Shown here in pieces: positions 58,055 to 64,000 of a stretch of 64,000 nucleotides of DNA. The stretch comes from Codonopsis lanceolata. Taxonomy: Eukaryota > Streptophyta > Magnoliopsida > Asterales > Campanulaceae. Under the pieces are notes generated by a model. That model saw nothing but the letters and a program-made list of their open reading frames with translations. It was not told the DNA's origin and searched no databases. A program made the position numbers and the translations under genes. Position 1 is the first letter of the stretch. The number at the start of each line of letters is the position of its first letter. The stretch covers positions 114,775,023-114,839,022 of the forward strand of contig CM028382.1 of assembly GCA_013146195.2 (NCBI GenBank), given 5' to 3'.

Positions 58055-60092
58055 TGATGAGCGCAAGATTTCCACGAATTTTCCCGGGAATTTTCTTTTA
58101 TTTTGTGCTATTTTTGAATTAATTATGCTTTGGAAATATTATTATTTGTGTTTTTGTGCTTAATGAAGGTTTCCAAGCATAATTGAGCTTTTATACAGTG
58201 TTTAGCACGAAGTTCGAGACAATTTCGGGCTTAAAAGTTAATTTGGAAATTATTTGGACAATGCCCTTTAAGTCCGTCAAGGTTCCAAGGCATTCAGAGG
58301 CTAACGGAGGCTGAAAATATTAACTGAGGACCAAAATGCAAGCCTGGAAGAATTCTGGAAGGCGGCGCTAATTCTAGAGATTCCAGGGGCACCGGAGAAA
58401 TTAATGGAAATGCAGGGAGGCTGCCGCAATTGCAGAAGAGTCCCTGGCGCGTTGTCGATCACCAGGTGAAGCCACGTGTCAGCGTCTGCCGGCTTCTCCC
58501 CACTAAGCGCGACCCGCGTGCAGCATCCGGATCCGGGTCCGCCCGTGTCTTGCTCCAGCCCAGCCTTGTCCACCAACCGCCCTTTCTCACCCGCTCCCTC
58601 TCACATATCTCACCCATTTCCCCAGTTGGGCAACCCGCGATGCCCTCCTTGGTCCAGCCCAGCTCCATGCCGCGACCCAGCCCCTTTTTCTTGCCTTTCT
58701 TGCCCCTAAAACTCCTTTGCTCTACCCAAAATACCCCTGCTCTGTCCGGCCACTTTGCTGCCTTCTCCTTTACTTCCAGTAAGCTTCCATTCGAAAAACA
58801 GACAGCCCCATTTACGGGCATTAGCCCTAAATGGGGCACCAGCCCCCATTTCTACCAAAATCACACCAAATCTTTGATGCTTGATCACCATTGAAGGTTT
58901 GGAACATCAAATCAAGGGTCAAGGACGCACTTGCAAAAGATTTCAACCCCGGATTCGCGATTTTTCGGTTCAATTCTTTCTACTCATATTTTTAGATATT
59001 TGTTATGGTTTCTTGGGTTGATTGATTTTGTAATTGTTGAATTGGTTTGTGCTTCAATTATTTATGGAATGCAATTAATTTTTATGTCAAATGTAGTGAT
59101 TTAATTTAATTTATCTCTTTATTTAGTATATAAGCATGTTGGTTATTATTTTGTGAAATTAATGCTTTTAATTATCTGGCCAATAATTAAATGATTTTAG
59201 AAATATTTAGGATCCGCGAGAGCTACCTATTTATTTCGGACCAATCAATTTAATAGTTGGTGTTTTGTGACACACACCGATAGCCAAAGTGAGATTAGGT
59301 TTGACACGCGATCGAACCACCTTAGCCATTCGCGAGGTCGGGGAGGTTAGGGTTGACTATAAGACGCGAAAGCCCGTAGTTAACCAATTTTAGTAGTCTC
59401 GGCTACCAACATGACTTGTAGAAAAATATAGAGAATTTCTTTTTGCGAAGTATTACTCATGCGTTTGGTTATTATTGTGTTTTCTTAATGCTTTTAATGG
59501 CGTAGCGAACCATTAGATGATCTCTAGAATGATAGGATACGAAGCGAAAGCCCTTCCTATTATTCCGAAAATCACAATAGTAGTTTGCGTGGCGTGAGAC
59601 CGAAAGGAGATCGCGCGTAAATAGTCTTTGGACGCTTGTTTACACATGCAGTTATTTTCTCCCCTGTGTTATGTGTTGCGATGATATGAGCCCGTAGCAA
59701 GGTTGAGAGATATCTAGATTTGCTATACGTAGCGAAAGCCCATAGCGAATAAAATAGCGCGTCCGACTACCAAAACTTGAGTTAAAGAAAAGCAAAAAGA
59801 TGATTAAATTAAACACCGGCTAGACTAGAAATAATGCATTCCTATATTTTTATCTTGATTTGTTGTTGCCAAACCACATCCGCGTTAGTTTAGATTTAAT
59901 TGCTTTCTAGGTTGTTTATATTTTTAGATTTTAATTTAATTTCTTTTCGCTCAAATATAATTAGTTAGCATAATTTCGGTACTTAGTTGGAGTGAGAATT
60001 TCGTGCATTCCTCGTGGGATCGACTCGTACTTACGTACTTTATTACTTGATACGGCCGGGTAATCTTGCCCGAGTTGCGTTCGCGCACATCA
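58055..60092 (+). mobile_element. Solo LTR, 2038 bp, perfect 5-bp target duplication
   Basis: It starts TGATGAGCGC and ends GCGCACATCA, imperfect inverted termini. TGCAT flanks both ends (58050-58054 and 60093-60097). The 3' part contains cctcgtgggatcgactcgta and ttgatacggccgggtaatc, like 3' ends of plant Ty3/gypsy LTRs. It is more GC-rich in 58340-58900, where the overlapping open frames (58430-58894 plus, 58459-58839 minus) are LTR sequence and not genes. It splits an older copia element. Confidence 0.9.
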
Positions 60093-60125
60093 TGCATGTG
60101 TTAGTATCTCAAGTTCATATATATA

Positions 60126-60575
60126 TTAAAGAACTAGCATGCCTAATTCATCTCTTAAAAATTCAAATCTTTCAGATTTTAAAGTTTTTGTAAATATGTC
60201 AGTCAATTGAAATTCAGTGGGAACATATTATAGCTGAACATTACCATTTTCAACATGATCTTTAAGAAAGTGATATATAATGTCTATATGCTTGGTTTTA
60301 TAATGCATGATAGGATTTTTAGACACATATATGACAAATGTATTATCACAAAATATGAGATAGGTTCTCATTTGCATCTTATAATCCATCAGCTGTTGCT
60401 TCATCCAGAGGATTTGTGAACAGCAGCTCCCAGCAACTATATACCCAGTTTCAGTAGTTTATGTAGAAACGGATACTTGCTTTTTGTTGGCCCAATATAT
60501 GAGTCTATTTACAAGGAACTGACATAATCCACTTGTACTTTTTCTATTAATTCTACAAGCTGCAAGATCAGCAAA
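60126..60575 (-). pseudogene. Ty1/copia RNase H, C-terminal end of pol
   Basis: On the minus strand: DLAACRINRKSTSGLCQFL, IYWANKKQVSVST, stop, TTETGYIVAGSCCSQILWMK, then LIFCDNTFVIYVSKNPIMH, KTKHIDIIYHFLKDHV, NVQL, stop, YVPTEFQLTDIFTKTL and RDELGML before the terminal stop at 60126-60128. These are the standard last blocks of copia pol (RNase H degrades RNA in the hybrid during reverse transcription). Two in-frame stops make it dead. The 5' side is cut off by a heptamer repeat at 60575. Confidence 0.9.
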
Positions 60576-60630
60576 TAGCATATAGCATATAGCATATAGC
60601 ATCTAGCATCTAGCATCTAGCATCTAGCAT
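60575..60630. repeat. Heptanucleotide repeat, 8 units
   Basis: Four ATAGCAT units followed by four CTAGCAT units, 56 bp. It sits exactly at the truncation edge of the copia RNase H remnant. Confidence 0.95.
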
Positions 60631-60664
60631 CTGAGTATTCTATTAAGTTAAAAGATGAATGATA

Positions 60665-60763
60665 CTTTGTGTGCACGTGTTCGGTTCATTAAGATTATCG
60701 TAGTATTTTCTTTCAAAAAATGCCTTCAAAACTTTTAAAAAGGGACCGGCCTAATTTTACCCC
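60665..60763. mobile_element. Right end of the Mutator-like MITE family
   Basis: Ttcattaagattatcgtagt then agggaccggcctaatttta ending in cccc (60763) matches the right end of 3557-4392 (4271-4392) and is inverted relative to the left ends at 49808 and 50042. Confidence 0.6.
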
Positions 60764-61117
60764 AAAAAATTTGCTCACCACTTTAATTGTCGTTGTGGTG
60801 TAATTTATATCTTTCAAAGTAAAAGGGATTGGGTCAAGGACATATTGGACCCATCTAAATCTTTTTTATTTTAATAGTTCAAATAGTATAATCAATGATA
60901 AGTCAGTCCCAAATTTTATATTTTTTTTAGTTTCTATTTTTTTATAATAGAAATGTTGTTTCTTTGAAACATATTTATACTTATGAATTTTTAAATGGAA
61001 TCAAATATTCTATAAATGTTAATCATGTGTTGAATGAATGTTGGAACTTCAGTAATATTGTAATATTGTTAGGTAGCATATATATCATAATTTTAATCTT
61101 TGTGATAAAATTATTTA

Positions 61118-61118
61118 A

Positions 61119-61152
<34 letters not shown>
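61118..61152. repeat. (AT)n microsatellite
   Basis: Short uninterrupted AT run. Confidence 0.9.
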
Positions 61153-61158
<6 letters not shown>

Positions 61159-61219
61159 AATATTTAGTTTCAATTATTTGTCTATTTTGTTAGCACTAAT
61201 TTTTATTTATATCAACGTA

Positions 61220-61489
61220 TTAGTTATTTTATTTACTTCGAATTTTATTTTGTGTTAGTAATAATCATAATAATTGTACATGTTCAACGACAAATGTATA
61301 TAAAGAAGTATTTCAAATTTATAATAGTCTTTTCAAATTTATGTAATTTTCTTTCTTTTATTTTACTGTTTATTATAGTTTATTTATTTTGTTCATAATA
61401 AAGTTTTTAATTGTATATTATTCAACTTTAATTGAGTATATGATTTTACACATGTGTACAAACTGTGCAACGCACGGGTGTATCACTAA
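61220..61489 (+). mobile_element. Helitron 3' end (plus strand)
   Basis: It ends CACTAA followed by T (CTRR terminus CTAA at 61486-61489). The hairpin core GTGC-AAC-GCAC lies at about 61464-61474. About 240 bases match, in inverse orientation, the 3' end of the Helitron at 16521 (caatcaaagttgaataatat region and hairpin). No coding region here; the 5' end was not located. Confidence 0.65.
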
Positions 61490-61797
61490 TAAGAATTAAG
61501 CCACCGGTTACAATATGACATGCACGTGTATATTACTTTTTTGATAATATTTCTTACACTTTTTAAAACTTTAAATCTGAGTGAAAAAACAATGAAATAT
61601 AGGCAATGGGGTCGAGGCCTATGGGAATGCAAAGTTTCACTAGTGGTCCTACTTAGAGTGGATGAGGACATCTTTTGGAATAAAAATCCATGAACATTGC
61701 TTCTAACCAAAGTACATGTTCGACGGAGTTTGGCATTACAATTTTGAGTCTTCAAATTGCTTTTGAAATTCAAGTGTTTTCCACTGCATCTCACGAG

Positions 61798-62222
61798 TAG
61801 GCCTGTCAATGGATCGGATATGTATCGGATATAGGTAAATTCGAATCCGATCCGATAATCTGACGGATCAAGTGTATGTAAATCCATATCTGAATCTGTT
61901 ACCCGTTAACATATCCGATTAAATATCCGATCCGATCCGAAATATAAATATATGAATAAAAAACAATTAGAATATGAAAGAGAGAAAGATCAAAAGACAA
62001 CATGCATATATAATTATGTATATTGTGTATATGTATAATAAGAAATATGTTATTTTCAGATTGGATCGGATCTTTAATAGATCGAATATAGCTAAATCCA
62101 TATCCGATCCGTTAATAAATAAATTATCGGGATTTGGATTCTGGTTATTGGACCATTATACAAATCCATATCAGAAATTTTGGATCGAATTCGGACCAAA
62201 ATCCGATCCATTGACATGTATA
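61798..62222. mobile_element. hAT-like MITE, 425 bp
   Basis: CTCACGAG flanks both ends exactly (61790-61797 and 62223-62230). Termini TAGGCCTGTCAATGGATCGG and (reverse complement of the right end) TATACATGTCAATGGATCGG are inverted repeats. GGATCGGAT/ATCCGATCC motifs recur throughout. Open frames at 61486-61887 and 61974-62270 cross the boundaries and are not genes. Confidence 0.9.
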
Positions 62223-62589
62223 CTCACGAGGACTGCAAGAAGCATTTTTCTCTTTTGGGCAACAACTTAGTACGGACGACATGTTATATCATTGTTGCCT
62301 ACGTCATTTTGAGTGAATGTGTCTTTGCTATTAATTTTACAAAGGTTAATTTGCTCATATGAAAATTGATGAGAAAGTTTATTCAATGGGATTCCAGATT
62401 ACTAGTTAAAGCTTCTCCAATGGATAAGGTTTATCCACCACCCTCCGTCATCAACTCATAAACCTTTCATCCATAAACATATTATCCACTATAGATAAAC
62501 TTATAAAACCTTTCAAGATTACTAGTTAGAGCATCTCCTGTTTTTTGGGACATACAAAAAGAAAAGCAATACAATAATTTTGGGCGCGA

Positions 62590-62725
62590 AGGGAGTATCA
62601 GTTTAATTCTAGCCCAAGTCTTGGTGTTTTCTTTTAGTTGTCTTGAGGGACATTGGTAAAAATCGAACCAAGTCATCACACTTTTATGAAGTCTCAATTT
62701 TACCACTGGGTCACGCTTCAAAGTT
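62590..62725 (-). mobile_element. SINE remnant (minus strand)
   Basis: Minus-strand A-box-like GTGACCCAGTGG (62703-62714) and B-box-like TGGTTCGATTT (62661-62671), the same layout as the SINEs at 3335 and 15661. Target duplication not identified. Confidence 0.6.
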
Positions 62726-62730
62726 TAACT

Positions 62731-64000
62731 ATAATCTTATTATCACCATGAGATTAGCCCCATCTTATAATTGTATAGTTGTATACTTATAATACTTTAA
62801 AATTTAGTAAAATAGAGTATCAAATTTGAGTTATTTGTCAAATTTTCGCTTTCGCACTTTCTTATTTCTTCCTTTATTTCATAATTCTCTCGTTGTTTTC
62901 ATTCACCACTATTTTTTCTTTGAAAGTTTTAGAATGGCCTAGTCAAACACAGTGATTTCAAGAAAAACCTCACTTAAGCTATCTTATATGGTTTGTTTTT
63001 CTATGAAAACCCCAAAATACACTTTTTTTTAATGACTCGATGGTAGTTTAAACGAGTTGTTCAAATAACTCACCAAGTCGTTCAAAATGACTTAATGGTA
63101 ATTTAAACGACTCAATGAGTTGTTTTGTACAACTCAAGGGTAGTTCAAATGACGCATGGATCATTTAAAACGACTCACTGATCATTTTCGTCGCTTAGAT
63201 AAATAATGCGATTCAATGCCATAAACACTCGAGTAGGAGGAAAGATAGGTAGATAAAGAGACTAGGTAGATTTTAAGAGTAAGATGGAGAAAGAGAAAGA
63301 GACGTACCTCGAGCAAAGGAGAGACGACAGAGGTGAGCAAAATAGGTTGGCAGAGGGTGGATGGCATCGATGACATGTGGCAAATGGTAGAGGGCGCGAG
63401 TGGAGAAAGATATGGGCAAGAAAGGAAAGATATGGAAACAAGAGGGAGAGAGGATGGTGATGTGAATCATTTATGCTAATATATTATAGACTATTTAGGG
63501 TTTGAGAGGTTTCTAGGAAGTTAATAAACTTTTTGTAATCAAATGCCACGAAACGTTTTAAATAAACGGGTAAAGAAGCTATACATGATAAATACCACAT
63601 ACTTTCTCCCAGATAACATAAACCAATCATTTATATTTATAATGAAATTATATTAATGTAGGCAACCTTTATCTCACTTACTCCTTGTGCTTTGAAGTTA
63701 AATGACTTGTTTTTCAAATAAACCTTTGATATGTATGTTGTTTTTATTTTTAATCACATAATTCATGTTTCTAACTATTTGTGGTTATCATTTACATTGA
63801 CTTTTGTTGACCGTTGGGAAAATAAACTTTAACATCACCCATGGTCATATAAAGTTAAGTTGATAGAAGTATGATATGTGTCATTCAAATACCTTATCAT
63901 TATGAAATGTTTATACTTTATAGCAAATGAATAACCATAGATGGAACTATTGATGATATGGTAGATGATGTGATATATAAAAAAGATAAAAAATTGTGTA
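62731..64000. other. Non-coding end of the window
   Basis: No gene. 63033-63190 has diverged repeats built on gactcaatggtagttTaaac and aacgactca-type words in alternating orientation. 63240-63460 is purine-rich (GA-rich) on the plus strand. The small open frames here show no domain. Confidence 0.45.

Noticed and set aside
58430..58894. 154-codon Pro/Ser-rich frame and a 126-codon antisense frame
   Set aside because: Both are in the GC-rich part of the 2038-bp solo LTR, which has exact TGCAT target duplications at its ends.
60575..60630. CRISPR-like or other spaced repeat array
   Set aside because: The seven-base units are directly adjacent without spacers; it is a microsatellite, and the window is eukaryotic.
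61486..61887. 133-codon minus-strand frame
   Set aside because: It crosses the boundary of the hAT MITE at 61798 and the Helitron end at 61489, and has no domain.

Overview
This window is plant nuclear DNA, most likely from a eudicot and plausibly an asterid. It is AT-rich, has GT-AG introns and a plant-specific CRIB+RhoGAP (ROP GTPase-activating) gene, and is packed with plant transposon classes: Ty1/copia and Ty3/gypsy LTRs, a LINE with zf-RVT and RNase H, tRNA-derived SINEs, a Helitron helicase remnant, and Stowaway, Tourist/Harbinger, hAT and Mutator-like MITEs. I cannot name the species. Only two host genes are supported, each present twice: a small acidic poly-Asp protein (+ strand, 22908 and 38267) and a four-exon ROPGAP (- strand, 25943-29207 and 41322-44647). 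They are convergent.

Layout. 1-173 is an LTR 3' end. 174-2155 is a dead LINE 3' end duplicated in tandem. 2263-8351 is a MITE/SINE/Harbinger mosaic. 8437-10881 is a solo LTR inside a solo LTR, both with perfect 5-bp target duplications. 11773-14943 is a run of TIR elements. 16521-18260 is a Helitron remnant whose helicase gene is split by a SINE. 18261-21484 is empty AT-rich DNA. 21485-34104 holds copy 1 of the gene-bearing segment. 34105-37349 is a decayed Ty3/gypsy element that runs into a gap of exactly 100 N (37350-37449). 37450-49607 is copy 2 of the segment. 49808-60763 is a nest of LTR elements between two inward-facing Mutator-like ends. 60780-64000 has a Helitron 3' end, a hAT MITE with a perfect 8-bp target duplication and a SINE.

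The most consequential observation concerns the roughly 12-kb duplication. Copy 1 ends at the first base of an LTR element. Copy 2 starts at the first base after the 100-N gap. Each ROPGAP copy carries a different lesion (a 1-base frameshift in copy 1, a scrambled exon 2 in copy 2), and copy 2 also contains shuffled blocks. This fits two unmerged haplotypes joined by scaffolding better than a genuine tandem duplication, so probably one acidic-protein gene and one ROPGAP gene exist per haploid genome here. I found no convincing new gene system. The strongest biology is in the transposon archaeology: two MITE insertions have paralogous empty sites within the window, and one Mutator-like MITE family carries repeated ATCGCGGTGCAA-like motifs.
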